A DNA stretch of 64,000 bases from Diphasiastrum complanatum (GCA_029204225.1 CM055093.1:23357912-23421911); one strand, 5' to 3'. Shown: positions 33,650-47,385, counted from the first letter of the stretch. The notes: generated by a model from the letters alone, not told the origin. Program-made: numbers and translations.

Positions 33650-34461
33650 TATCTGATGTCGGAATACCCTTCATAAGTAGCATTCGGAGTGCTTGATACT
33701 GTTCAGGATTAAGTTGTGATCCAACTTGTACAATCTTTTCTGGTTCTCTTGGTTCAGCAAGATTCATTGCCTGTGTCCTAGCTGGGCCATCGTAAACATC
33801 TTTCAATTCTGACACCTGTTCTTCAGGTTCACGATGTGCTTTGGGTAACATGATAACCACATCATCCAGTGTATAACGTCTAAAATGTTCGGACATATCA
33901 TGCAGGACAACATCTACTTGTTCTTTGTCGAAAGGACTTGTCTTGGATCTTCGCTTAGCCTTCTTAGCAGGAATTGATCGTGGAGGTGATGACTTCGGAG
34001 ACGATGATGTCTTGCTATAATACTGGACTGTAGAATCATCCTTGACTTTCCCTTTGCCTTTATCCAGTAAGGGTGGCACATTTTTTTAATCAATCTTTTG
34101 AGGAGGATTTTCTCATTTCAGGACCGTATTATAATGTTGCTTGGCTTGTTTCTTTGTCATTGATCCTGTGATCCTGTCTTCCTTCAATATAACTGCTTTG
34201 GACAGTTTTATTGTTGGTTCATCAGGAACATTACGCACTCCAAATCTGGTCGGCGGATCCATATGATTTAGAATCTGCTCATCAGTAAGTTTTGCATTGT
34301 CATCATAAGTCAAGGCATGACTCACAAGAATGAGGTCATCTTCAATCAGATTTGGTATAGGTTGCGTTGATATCCAAGCTACATTCAACACATTCAATGG
34401 AAAAGTGATCAGTGTATCCAAGGTTAGATCCAGTAATGAAATCTCACTTAAATCTGAATGA

Positions 34462-34980
34462 TTATCTTGTTGACACATATATTTCTGGCTGTACAATCAA
34501 TCGTTGCAAGAGCTTCAATCTAGTTGACAGTATTTGTTTGAGAATCATAGTGAATTTCCAAATTTTTCTCTGGTCGGTCAGAAGTATGATCCGTTGTTGA
34601 GGAATCATCATCCTCTTTTTGAACCACTGGTCTGATAATCCAAGTTGCAGGATCAACTTTGACTGCACGTTCATAATTTTCAAAGTGATTTTCCCGGTAC
34701 CCCAGTTATGAACTACTTGCGCAACTCGTAACCATGGACGTCCCAATAGGACTCGGTAGACATTTGGTGCTTCTGGTAGGTCCATTACTACGAAAGTAAT
34801 GATAAACTGTACTCTCGCAATTCTGACAGGTATATCTTCAACCATTTCTCGCGGACGAACTGTCGTTTGATCAGCTAATTTAATGGCAAAAGTCACAGGC
34901 TTGATCTTTATAAGACCCCATTTTGCACATAGCCTTGTAGAAATCTAGTTAACTCCTGAACCGCCATCTATCACAGTTGC
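34462..34980 (-). pseudogene. Retropepsin-like protease region (copy 2)
   Basis: Counterpart of 2088-2605. The ADQTTVRPREMVEDIPVRI and VVMDLPEAPNVYRVLLGRPW segments are conserved, with the active-site-like DGGS just upstream followed by an in-frame stop. The family matures Gag-Pol. Confidence 0.65.
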
Positions 34981-35019
34981 TTCCTTAGGAAATTGTCTAT
35001 GTTGTATCGGTAGGGTGAT

Positions 35020-35718
35020 ATTTTTTTTGTTCACTTTTCCAAGCTGCTCCGACATGGAGTACTTCATTAGATTCTTCAAATCTAGCACAAAAAAGTGGCT
35101 CCTGATGGACTTATGGTTCTGCTTGAGCTAACTCTTGCGCTAAGACTTCTTTTTCTTTTGGCACCAACTTCAGGATCTCTCCCAATGAAATATTGATCTT
35201 ACTAGACAAAATATTCATGAGCAGTTCTGTTTGCGGCGCTTCTGGTTCAGTCATCTTGAAGGGTTCTTCATGATGATGCAACTGATCATTCATCTCTATA
35301 CGTGAATTTCTTGGTGGTTGCAATGGTGAAGAACAAACTTCGGCTGTTGCTTTAGCAGCTTCAACCTCCTCTTCTTCTTGCAAACGTTTAATCCACTGCC
35401 TCATATCCTAATATCTTCATTTTTCTGCATGAAGATTTGGATAAACTCCAGATGTTGTTGGTATATCAGTTAATGGTATAGAATCAGCAAGGTACTAGAT
35501 CCTCTACTGGTTCTTTCTGCTTTTGTGCTTTGGTGACCACCATCAAGGGTACACTTGGTTTATTCTGAGATACTGGGATAGACTTCACAAGATTCAACAT
35601 AGATCTGAAGAAATCTAACTGGATCTGTTAATCCATTGTATTTGGGTAGATCCAAATGGGGTGCTCTTCTAACAATGATTGGATTGACTTCCTGAGGAGC
35701 ACCTCCAAGGGCTGCCAT
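35020..35718 (-). pseudogene. Gag-like region (copy 2)
   Basis: Counterpart of 2623-3343: ATG at 35718 opens the same Gag-like N-terminus with KYNGLTDP, then a broken frame, then the Glu/Ala-rich helical frame 35111-35404. One extra base near 35490 relative to copy 1 adds a frameshift in the MVVTRAQK part. Confidence 0.55.
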
Positions 35719-37109
35719 CTTCACAGATTCAAATCAAGCAGACAATGAGATTGGATCTAGATTTTCAATCAAAACTATCTCAGATCAGATCTGCTAGATC
35801 TATTACACTTTTCAAGAATCAGATTTCTATATCATGAAAAAAGATTTTGAAATTCAATCAATCGATACTTCTCAAAAAATGAAAAATTTCTCGAAATCCA
35901 AATCAGACTGTATCGGATTTGACCCAGATTTTGATAGATTCTTGATCTGAAAAATCAAAACCAAAAAATATAACTAACGAAGGTTCCCTATGTGAAGATT
36001 TGCTCGACGAAGGTTCAGCAGTGCTATTTATGAAAAAAAAAAAAAAAAAACTCTCTAATCAGGTCTTTCTGATGATTTCTATGGAAATAACCTTCGCCGA
36101 ACTCTCAGATTCAAAATCTGACACAAATAAAGCTAGGGTAAACCCGACGAAGGTTTTTGGCACACAAAAATACACTTTATGTAGTTTGGCGAGGGTAAAA
36201 ATCAAGATTTTCTATGATCTGGATAGGAAGAATGTTCGTTGAACTCAACAATAGTATTTTATTATAGATAGAATGATCTGAAAAGTCGGCGAAGGTTTTG
36301 GTCCCCACCTTATAAGCAAATTTCAAAATGGAAGCGATGGAAAGGTAGCCAATTTTTCTATTGTCATAAGCCTAATCAAGATTGCAAAACACTTCTATGT
36401 TTCTTGAATTTGGTGGTTTTGGAGAAAAGTCTTCGATTAATGTTTTAAATGTGAAGAGGAAAAATCAGGTATTGAGAAAAAGATAGCCTTTCATTTTATA
36501 ACATGACTGATTTTTTGGGTGTCTACTTAGAAATCGCCTTTCACTTTTCAATATAGTTGCAAGGATTTGTTTTTTCAAGCTTTTTCATTAAACAGATGTA
36601 TATGTTTTTGAGGAAACAAATGATTGCTCAATAACAACATTTACAAATAAAATGATTGTTTATGTGGGTCAAAATAGGAAGAATGTGCATTTATTACTTT
36701 GGTACAAATAAAAAAGGCTTCTTGAGAGAAATGATGTTCAACGACGTACAATAGAGCTAAAGCCCAAAGTACGAAATGCACAAACACTTTGATTTTTTAT
36801 AAGCAAAGATAATGAAATAGATTGCAGAAGATTAGAGAATTATCTGTTGGTAGTAAAATTTAATAACATGAATGCATTCAATCCATGAAATTATAACAGA
36901 AGACTTGAATAGAAACAAATACACAGACATATGATAGTAGTGATAGCACATTCACAAATAGGAAACCACAAGTTGTAAGCAATGCTACATCTGATTAGAA
37001 ATGTGGATCTACAAAAGGAATTGCATCTTCACATTACATTGCAAAAAGATGAACACACAGGACTAGGACTAGGAATTCATATATACATATTGAACGCTAC
37101 AAGAGTAAC

Positions 37110-39274
<2,165 letters not shown>

Positions 39275-39494
39275 AGGAAAGTATGAGGGAAAGTGAATAG
39301 GGTTTTGTGACTTCCCTCTTTATAGAATCAGAGGACACTTAGGTGTACTAAGTGCAAATAGTTGTCCACCGTTAGATTGACTGTTCAGAGTGTGCACAGA
39401 TTTTGGCCCTTGGAAAGACTACCAACTTTCCTCCCACTTTTTTTAATTTTTTTTTTTTAAGTAGCAGGCTGTGTTGTTAACTATGGTTGGTTAG

Positions 39495-41279
39495 GTGTCG
39501 ATTCCCAACCGCTGCAAAGTGACTCATCAAGGTGATTCTTTGGCTGCTCCTCTTTTTGCTCTGGCTCATTTTCGTGCACTTCGAGCTTCTGTAGAGGCCT
39601 TTCTCTCCTGTTTATATCTTTCGGTTGCTGATGACACTCATATTGTTGGTCCTGCTCCTACGGTGCTGCTCGCATTTCATCATTTCTCTGAGCAGCTGGC
39701 TTCTCTTGACTTGTCTATTAAACCTCGCAAGTGTTCAGTGTGGTCTCCAGCAGGTTTTCCCCCGGATTTTGTTCCTCCTCAAGATTTCCTTGCTCCTTCA
39801 GATGGCATTCACATTCTGGGTGTTCCTTTTGGGTCTGCTTTTTTCAGCTCTGCTTTTCTTGGTGAGGCTCTCCAGGAGGATGTTGCTCATTCAGATCTGC
39901 TTCCCCGGTTGGGCAACACTCAGGTCGTGTTTGACATCTTGACGTCTTGCTTTATCCAGCGTCATTCTTATCTGGTGCGGACTTTCTCTCCTACTCCAGA
40001 CTTTTTGCATCTCCTCTCTTCATTTGACAACTCTCTTGTGGATGTTTTTGGCCGTCTTTTGGGCCCAGGTTCTTTGGATGGTGTGGAGACCCTTTCAGCT
40101 CGGAACCAGGCTCGGTTACCCATTTCTTGTGGAGGTGGAGGTCTTCTCTCTACGGTTTCTTCTGCACCTGCAGCTTTTCTTGGGAGTTGGGCTCTTGCCG
40201 CCCCTGCTTTGTCTTTTCGGTTCCTTTCTGGCTTTCGCCCTCTCTCGACGGATTGCATTGGTCATGTGGATAGCGGTTCTATGCCTTTTCAGCACCTCCT
40301 CATCGCTGCGCGAGAGCTCGTCCCCCTCTCTGCCCAAGTTTGTCTTCCTCCTTTTGAGCAACTCCTCACTTTCAGTTCAGATCACCTACAAGAGACCCTC
40401 TTGGAGCGCGTGCACAAGCATACCCTTTCCAACATACTCTCTAAGGCTCCTTCGATGTTGCATCTAGCTCGGCTTCTTTCTTGTGCGGGTCCTGGCGCCG
40501 GGGCTTGGTTGTCAGCTTGGCCTGTTATTCCTTCCTTCCGGTTGTCTTCGGCCATCTTCACCACTACTCTTTGTCTTCGCTTGGGGCTTCCTCATCCTTC
40601 GGTCTTGGGTCTCTCCATGTGTGTTTGTGGTAACCCTATTGATGCTCTTGCTATCCACCTCCTCCGTTGTCCTTCTGGGAGTGAGCGCACAGCTACGCAT
40701 GATGTTGTCAGAGATGCAGCGGCCGCTATAGCCAGAGATGGAGGATTCCATGTCCTTAGAGAGCAGTCTCATGTAGTTCCTTCTTCCGCGTCCCACTCTT
40801 CCCGCAAGCGTGTTGACATTGCCCTCTCTCGGGATGGGCTTCGTACTTTGGCAGATGTTGTTGTTGCTGATCCCACGCGTGGTGACCTATTGCCTCGCTC
40901 TGCCTTCACACCAGGAGAAGCGGCAGACGTGGCAGCACAAGAGAAGGAAAAAAACTACTCCGACAGGCACCCCACTGATGCTTTCCTTCCCTTGGCTATT
41001 GAGACTTATGGCACCTTGCATCGACGCTTTGAGGATTTTTTCCGCATGTGTTCTCATCAGGCGGCAGAGCGTCAAGGTATTCCTGGTTCTATTCTCGTGG
41101 CTTCTTTCAAACAACGTGTTTCCATTGCCCTGCAACGTGCTCAGGCCCTATCTATTCTGCAACGGGCGACGGTGGCTGGGTCTGCTACATCTCATCTCCC
41201 TTCATTAGCCGACTCACCACCTCTTCACTTTTCTGATTTGCTCCAGTCAGTTGGCAGACTCCCACGAACATCATCATAG
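39495..41279 (+). CDS. Non-LTR retrotransposon RT / restriction-like endonuclease, 5'-truncated but open
   Basis: This is an uninterrupted 594-codon frame. It has no ATG at its start; it opens after a TAG at 39492, so the 5' part is missing. Visible domains: RT motif B as HQGDSLAAPLFALAH (11-25); the catalytic ADD box in SVADDTH (43-49); a thumb-like region; a knuckle Cys376-x-Cys378-x9-His388-x3-Cys392; and a PD-(D/E)XK-like endonuclease with VDIAL (Asp441), LADVVVADP (Asp454), EKEKNY (484-488) and PLAIETYGTL (Glu503). Such elements nick target DNA and prime cDNA synthesis there. The N-terminal RT fingers and motif A are absent. It is more GC-rich than its flanks. AATAAA lies near 41425. It ends about 480 bp before a candidate Whirly first exon. 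Confidence 0.8.
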   Translation: MSIPNRCKVTHQGDSLAAPLFALAHFRALRASVEAFLSCLYLSVADDTHIVGPAPTVLLAFHHFSEQLASLDLSIKPRKCSVWSPAGFPPDFVPPQDFLAPSDGIHILGVPFGSAFFSSAFLGEALQEDVAHSDLLPRLGNTQVVFDILTSCFIQRHSYLVRTFSPTPDFLHLLSSFDNSLVDVFGRLLGPGSLDGVETLSARNQARLPISCGGGGLLSTVSSAPAAFLGSWALAAPALSFRFLSGFRPLSTDCIGHVDSGSMPFQHLLIAARELVPLSAQVCLPPFEQLLTFSSDHLQETLLERVHKHTLSNILSKAPSMLHLARLLSCAGPGAGAWLSAWPVIPSFRLSSAIFTTTLCLRLGLPHPSVLGLSMCVCGNPIDALAIHLLRCPSGSERTATHDVVRDAAAAIARDGGFHVLREQSHVVPSSASHSSRKRVDIALSRDGLRTLADVVVADPTRGDLLPRSAFTPGEAADVAAQEKEKNYSDRHPTDAFLPLAIETYGTLHRRFEDFFRMCSHQAAERQGIPGSILVASFKQRVSIALQRAQALSILQRATVAGSATSHLPSLADSPPLHFSDLLQSVGRLPRTSS

Positions 41280-41755
41280 TTTATGCACTTTTACTTTTAA
41301 TGCCAGGATTTGGATTAATATTAACTTTATTGCACGTTTCGCTCTTGTTTGAGCCTACTTTTGTTTAAACTACCCCTTCCGGGTGTATATATCTTTTTCA
41401 TCAATGTACCTACTACTTTTTTCTATGAATAAATGCACCAGAGTGTTATCTCCCTTTCCTTGGCATTGCCTAACTAGCACTGCTACGTTGTATATGTTGT
41501 ATATAATCGACCACTAGTAGCTTAACACATTGCAAAAAAGGGAAAAGAAAAAAAAAAGATGTAGATTCCATTATGGGAGGAGCCCCAAAAACCTAAGGGT
41601 AACCCCAAAAATCTAAGGGTAGCCCCAAGAGAGTAATAGACTCCACACACCCAAAAAAAGAAGAAAAGAAAAAAACAACGAGGAAGAAAGGAAGGCAGGC
41701 AAGGAAGGCAAGGAAGAAGGAAGAAGGCGAGAGAGAGGGAGAAGGCGAGAGAGCG
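41280..41755 (+). promoter_or_regulatory. Possible Whirly promoter region
   Basis: Between the RT ORF and the candidate exon 1 there is TGTATATAAT near 41497 as a possible TATA box. A 21-22-bp tandem repeat containing AATCTAAGGGTA lies at about 41584-41628, and a purine-rich 5'-UTR-like tract at 41650-41755. The 3' tail of the RT element presumably ends inside this stretch. Tentative. Confidence 0.3.
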
Positions 41756-41811
41756 ATGCAAGGGTTGTCGACGCCGATGCGGGCAGCGCTTCTGCCTTTA
41801 TTGCATTCAAG
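41756..41811 (+). CDS. Candidate first exon of the Whirly gene
   Basis: ATG at 41756 opens MQGLSTPMRAALLPLLHS, a short basic, Ser/Leu-rich sequence that could begin an organellar transit peptide, ending at a fair donor (CAAG|GTAGAC) at 41811. It follows a purine-rich leader. Its end phase does not fit the exon at 47782 directly, so an unseen exon would have to lie between them, or this exon belongs to something else. Confidence 0.3.
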
Positions 41812-42119
41812 GTAGACGTCTTTGTTTCTGTCTCTTCCTTGAACAGTGGCTGCCTTTTTTTCTTTTATTTCTGCAAAAACAACGCAAACATCAGTTCTCG
41901 CCAAAACCATCACCAAAAAAATCTTGCTCTCGTTCATTTAGGCCAGGGAATGAAGGAGCAACAATGCAACACAACAAGTAAGGCATGCAATGGCCTTTTC
42001 CTACATTCCTCTGGAAGAGCAATTGTTTACCTTTTACTTTTTACTTCCCGGTTTTCTGTGAAAGGGGGATAGAACTTTCAAACCAATACGCCGAATATGC
42101 GATATTACTGTTTATATTT

Positions 42120-42420
42120 TTGGTTTTTCACTTGTTACCTCTAACAGTTGTGCTTTTTAGACGACATTAAATTTGTGCCATCATATGCCTTTTTACTGTT
42201 ACTTTTTCCGTTTTACTTGTTGTTGCAGCTGTGCTTTTTAGACAAGTCTAGGTTTGTTCCTTCATGTGTGCATTCACGGTTACTTTGTACTTTTTATTTG
42301 ATACTTATTATAGCTGTGCGTTTAGACAAGATTTGTGCTATTAATTTTATACTTGATACTTTTTTACATTATACTTGCTACAGTTGTGCTTTTTAGACTA
42401 GAGTATAAATTTGTGCCATA
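42120..42420. repeat. Degenerate 70-85-bp tandem repeat, four copies
   Basis: A core like CAGTTGTGCTTTTTAGAC followed by TTTGTGCC recurs at about 42145, 42227, 42311 and 42380, separated by T-rich spacers. It lies in the presumed first Whirly intron. Confidence 0.65.
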
Positions 42421-42924
42421 ATTATTTTCTATATCTTAAACTTTAAGGAGAAGCTATTTAAAAGGCTTTTGCCTCATTCTCTTTCCGAGGCACTTAAGTA
42501 TCTCATTTCCACAGCAACCAGGAACTGAACCCGAGTCTTCAAGGACGTGGCAACTGCTGCAACTATTGTGAGGGAAACATGCTAGTTATGGAAGGACTTA
42601 CTCATCTACTTTATGGAAGTAACCTATGACTATTTCGTGTCTTTCTCAATCCTTTTAAGCTCATTGAAAAAAGGAAAAGTCTAGTCAACATTGTACATCC
42701 TGGCCTTTGTCAACTTCACTATAGTTCTGCTCAATATGATAGCAAATTAAGCCAAACTTTTATGTGAGCATTATATATCTTAGAAGTCAAGCTTCAGTTA
42801 AGTCTACTTTGCAATTATGAATGTTTAAGCAACATCTAATGTTGTATGCTCTCACGCTGGTGTTTGTCATGAGTGGCTTTGTAGATGGATGCTCTGTACA
42901 TTGAAAAAGTGTAGTTTTTAGGGT

Positions 42925-43190
42925 TGCAAACTCACAAGAATGTTGCAAGCTTGGGTACTAGGTGTTGTGTTGCGAACATCCCAAGTATAGGTACCAAATG
43001 TTGGTTTGCAATGTGTGCAACCACAAGAACATCACAAGCTTTGGTAACAAATGTTGGGTGTGCATCTGCAAGGATGTTACCAGCTTTGGTAATAAATGTT
43101 GGGTTGTGCATTCGCAAGGAATTTACCAGCTTTGGTACCAAATGTTGGGTTGTACACCCACAAGAAATGACAAGCTGTTTATCAAATATT
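42925..43190. repeat. Minisatellite of about 55-bp units
   Basis: Units with CAAGCTTTGGTAACAAATG and GTTGGGTTGTGCA repeat four to five times with drift. Frames open through it only because the unit lacks stops. Confidence 0.7.
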
Positions 43191-44163
43191 GGAAATTAAA
43201 TATAGACTCACATGGATATATCATGTTGAAAAATCATTCACGCTTGGATGCCATGTTAGACAAGGTGATTGCATACATAGAAGACGTGACACATTGTGGG
43301 ATAATTCCTAGCCTCCATTGACGTACTAGTTGACTTCCTCTAATTTGCACCCTTTTGTTAATAACTTGGGGAGTGCTATGACAATGTGAAGGACCTATGC
43401 ATGTTATCAAGCCCTAATTTTGATTAGCTTTCTGCCTTTCGTATGCGGTAGTGGGCCTACACTATCAAATATAAACCAATAATCGTTACTAATTGCCAAT
43501 AAAAAATAATAGACAAATAATAGTGTATAAATGATTTGGGGTGTAACGACAACAATATTCAGCATTGTTGAAGTGATGACTAGAGTCCTTTCCTTCAACA
43601 TAATGGACATAATTTTGTTCCTTTGATTGCCGCTTTTGTTACCGAAAGGATAGTAACATGGCTTGGTTAGCATCACATTGTTCTTCATGTTTTTGTCAAA
43701 CCACTATAATGGATTGATTCTAGGTCAGGCAATGGTTTCAAGTTGTGAGGCTAGCTTGAAAAACCTAGAGGACTATTTTGCATTGTACTTCTTTAGTGAT
43801 GCACAAAAGGTTCATGTGGTTGTTGCTCATATGGTTTGATGACGCTCTTATCTGGTGAAGCAACTTAGTACCCATTAATCTAGTATCAGATACTACTCGT
43901 GTTTGAGATTATTAGTTACGCCTCCAGTTTATAGTCAAGGCCAGTTACTCCTCTTATGCTGTTCACTTTTCGTGGCTCAGGTGTTAAGCTATTGTGGATT
44001 GACCTTTGACTTCTAGGTGGTTGGCTGGTTTTTGCTCCACAATTATTCCTTTTGGTGCTTTACAGCCGAATCTTTAGGAGGCGATCCTTATACATTTTAT
44101 GACATTTCCAACACTTGATGAGGCTAGTAAGATCCATATGATATTCCTATGGTTAGTAGAAAC
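43191..44163. other. Unassigned intronic or intergenic stretch
   Basis: No supported gene or repeat. Confidence 0.35.
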
Positions 44164-44838
44164 CATAGATGCACCGAATCGCGATTCGCTGTGTCCGCGA
44201 TTCGCGAATTGCGATTCTGAACCCAAAATCGTAATTTTTTTTTTTTTGTTGGAAAAATAGCTTATGGCTGAAATTTTTTTAGGGGATCAATGGTAAAACC
44301 AACGTTTTGCCTATCAGAAGTGCAGTAGATGAGGCACAAACAGATAATATTTTAAGTAGCTATCTAGTTGTCATTTGCTCTGGTTTTCAGTAAATGTTAA
44401 TCCTACAGTTTGCGCTATCAAGAGTATGGATGATGATCACTTTTGCAATCATTTCACTGGAGATGTGAGTGCAATGTGCATACAGTTGGGGGCATAGATA
44501 TTGGGCCCTTCTCGGCGTGCATTTGGACCCCATTTTTATCTACGAGGGGGCGGGTCTGGGGGGCAACGCCCCCCAACGGCGAGGTCCGGGGGCAAGGCCT
44601 CTTCATGATTTGGCCTTCCAACTCCTTGAGTGAAAACACACTTTTTGGTGTTTCGCACCCGAAACAATCGGCAAACTACACAGTCATAATGCTGTAAATC
44701 AGAGCTTTCATCTGATACCCATATTGCCTAAAAAAATTCCAAAAAAAAAAAAAAACGATTCTGCGCGATTTTGGGAAAATCCCGAAACGCGATTCTGAAT
44801 CGCGATTCGTCGCGATTCTGAATCGCGGTGCATTTATG
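44164..44838. mobile_element. Non-autonomous hAT-type transposon with 8-bp target duplication
   Basis: The element is bounded by 13-bp terminal inverted repeats, CATAGATGCACCG at 44164 and the complement of CATAAATGCACCG ending at 44838 (one mismatch). It is flanked by perfect 8-bp direct repeats GTAGAAAC at 44156-44163 and 44839-44846. An 8-bp duplication is characteristic of hAT elements. Both subterminal regions carry clustered GCGATTC motifs in both orientations, as expected for transposase binding sites. The 675-bp interior has no transposase frame and holds a GC-rich hairpin near 44555-44572. Confidence 0.85.
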
Positions 44839-45603
44839 GTAGAAACATGTAGATCTTGGTGGGACACATACAATTTAGTACCTTTCAGAGGGATTTTTGT
44901 GCTGCTCTGTTTACATGTTGAAGTCCTACTAATTACACACTAGAGGTACAGACTGAATATGCGGCACAAATGTGTGTAGATTAGCCACCTGTAGATCTTG
45001 ATGAACACTTCATTGATTTATAGAATATTTATCTAGAGTCTCCCTCAACTTTGAAGTTTCAAGTACATTCTAGATTTTGATTTATGATTTATCTCATTGC
45101 CTACCCTCAAACACTCCCTTCCACAAAAAAGAGCATTACTAAACACAATAGTAGAATTGTTTAAACCCCCCACCCCCTCCAAAAAAAATAAAAATAAATA
45201 AGGGTTTTTTTTTTTCTTTCTTTTTTGACCATTTCATTCACTTGAAATCCATTCAAATGGTCCGTTGACGGAGTTCCATTGAACAAAACGTGTTTCAATG
45301 AAATTGTGGTCTAGGCAATTTACATGATGTTCTAGTTGTAGTGATAGACCAGAAATTTTCAGTTTCTTAGCTTAAGAACAGGTGATAGAAAGCGCATTTA
45401 ACATATAGACTAGGATCTCACACTTATTTTGACAACATGAGTTGATAGAAAAGAAATTTGGACAACAAAATGGCAACATCTCAATGTCATTCAGTTTGTA
45501 CAATGGTTTTCAAACAATAGATGTAGTTCACATGTACAAGGCTCAAATGACATGGTCCAAGTGTAAAATTTACAACCTAACAAAATGGACATTATTCCTA
45601 ACA

Positions 45604-45739
45604 TGCTCCTTTAATGTCTATTTTGTTCTCCTTCACTCCTAAAAGAAGTTTGAACTTTTTAAACTTATCTCTACTTAGAGCTTTAGTAAACACAGGAGCA
45701 ACTTGATTATCATGATTACAATATTCTAATTCTATTTCT
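45604..45739 (-). pseudogene. Copia RNase H C-terminus and polypurine tract (element A)
   Basis: The minus strand reads LEYCNHDNQVAPVFTKALSR and then KFKLLLGVKENK, the end of a copia RNase H. A purine tract (AAAGGAGCA) and TGTTAGGAATAATG, the start of its 3' LTR, follow at 45603. It is cut at 45739 by another element's LTR. Confidence 0.7.
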
Positions 45740-46385
45740 TGTGAAGAATTTCAAATCAATTAAGATCCAAATCCATAAAATGATCTTGGGTTAGAAATAG
45801 ATCAAATCTACCAATCTTGCCAATGTGAAAAAATCAACATCTACTTAAAGAAAGAGATGCAAACTCACCAAGAACCTGATCAAACATCAAACATAAGATA
45901 TGATGAAGTTGTTGTCCGTACAAAATCAGTAAGCTACTGTATTTCACACGTGTGGATCCGAAAATAGCATAAAATAAGCATTCTACACACAAGATCACAA
46001 GTTATCACCAATATAGTGTACGGATAATAGATTCCAAAGGGAACCATGTATAAGCATGAATGAGATAAGAGAGAGAGAATGTCTTCTCTTCCCACGAGTT
46101 ACATCCTTTTATAGCAGGTCCAAACCTAAATTTAAACTTTGGTTTCTCTCCATAATGAAAACTCTACTATTTTTGTGACTAGATTCAATGTCTCTACTAC
46201 TCAAATTGAATCTCACCAAAACTCGTGTTCTATAGTTTCCCACACTTTCCAAAAGTGTTTATTCAAATGCTTTTAAACTAATTTAACTTTGAAACGTCAA
46301 ACTCTAAGTCTAATATGAAAATTGGCCTCAATTGCCAATTATACAAATATGACCAAAATAGCAAAACTAGTTGAAAATTTTCACA
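45740..46385 (-). repeat. 3' LTR of a second minus-strand copia (element B), nested in element A
   Basis: Bounded by TGTGAAGAATTTC at 45740 and, inverted, by TGTGAAAATTTTC at 46385, which directly follows a polypurine tract (AAGTGGAGAGA) after RNase H. The LTR is 646 bp, with a TATA box CTATAAAAGG near 46112 on the minus strand and a CACACGTGTG palindrome at 45945-45954. Confidence 0.8.
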
Positions 46386-46745
46386 TCTCTCCACTTTGGA
46401 TTTCTTTTGTAATGAAGTGTTGATCAGCTTCAATATTCTTTGTCTTGGCATCGTACAAGTGGTTCTTTGCCAATTGTATGCAACTTTGATTATGACAATG
46501 AATAATTGTAGGAGTAATTTATAATAATTGCAAGTCTTTGAGTAGCCTCCTTAGTGATATTGCTTCACAAGGCTTTTTTTCCTATACTTGGCTTATGTAG
46601 AGAATAATGCAATGGTGGGCTGCTTTTTGCTTCTCCATGAGAGTACACCCCATCCCAGGTGGAACATGTATCCCATGGTTGATCTTCTATCATTTTTGTT
46701 GCTGGTCCAATCTCCATCCACCAATTGACATGATCAATTTTGTCT
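46386..46745 (-). pseudogene. Copia RNase H (element B)
   Basis: The minus strand reads a degenerate copia RNase H: STWDGVYSHGEAKSSPPLHYS, SNITKEATQRL, and KRNPKWRDVKIF at the end. Multiple stops are present. It precedes the polypurine tract and LTR of element B in correct order; the 5' part of element B is not recognised above 46745. Confidence 0.65.
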
Positions 46746-47385
46746 GGAACCGTCCGGGATAATTTAAATCTGATGCAATTTTCAAGTTCTAGCTACTGAA
46801 ATTGTTGTACTTTGATGTATGTGAGCTGATTATTGTAGAGGATCATTGTTATGCAAGACAGCACTTGTCGATTCTTAATTGCTCTTGATTGGAAAAGCAT
46901 CATTTTTTTGACAGTTGCTACTATTTTGATGTTAATGTGTAACATGCTCCTAACATAGTTGCCTTTGGAACTGCATTCTTGAAAGGGGGGGGTTCCTAAT
47001 TTTTTGACGTTCTGGAAGAGAAAGATTTTTGTTGGCAGGTTATCATTTAAAATCCAATTTGGGTAAAAATTAAGAATACAGAACCGGTGCAACCGTACTA
47101 TGCTGAAAACACAAAACAAAAGAATGGGGTCCAAACAGAATCAGGCCCCAAAACTCCTTGAAGCATAATAACAGCCTTTTTATTTGCCAAGTTGGTGGTG
47201 GACAAGTTCATGCATAACACATGCCTCTGCATCAGGTGCTTTTGTTGCACAGCAAAGTACCGTGCAGCAGTAGTTTTGCTATGCAAAAGAGGCCCTCTGG
47301 TGAGCCCCAACAATAAAAGCTAACCTTGTTCGACATGAGTCTCTCTTGATCTAGACTCTTTTTTCTTCCAAAATAACTGGACTTG

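Larger units (their letters stand above)
32374..37097 (-). repeat. Copy 2 of the 4.7-kb direct repeat (Ty3/gypsy-like element)
   Basis: Nearly identical to 1-4724, same strand, same length. It is the better-preserved copy. The RT frame is continuous, the catalytic box reads YLDD near 32920-32945, and the linker ORF at 33624-34079 is longer. Similarity ends at GAACGC (37092-37097); a (GA)n tract follows. On its other side it continues into the accessory ORFs at 31408-32438, which copy 1 would also have if the window extended further left. Confidence 0.9.

Noticed and set aside
39968-41236. Several 60-147-codon ORFs on both strands inside the non-LTR RT gene
   Set aside because: They are shadows of the 594-codon frame, which alone carries conserved motifs.
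42505-42575. Possible tRNA-derived sequence (GGGTTCAGTTCC on the minus strand)
   Set aside because: The B-box has a mismatch at a key position and no good A-box lies at proper distance; too weak to call.
44540-44580. GC-rich hairpin (GGGGGGCAACGCCCCCC) as a terminator
   Set aside because: It lies inside a plant hAT-type element; bacterial-style terminators are not expected, and there is no adjacent gene.
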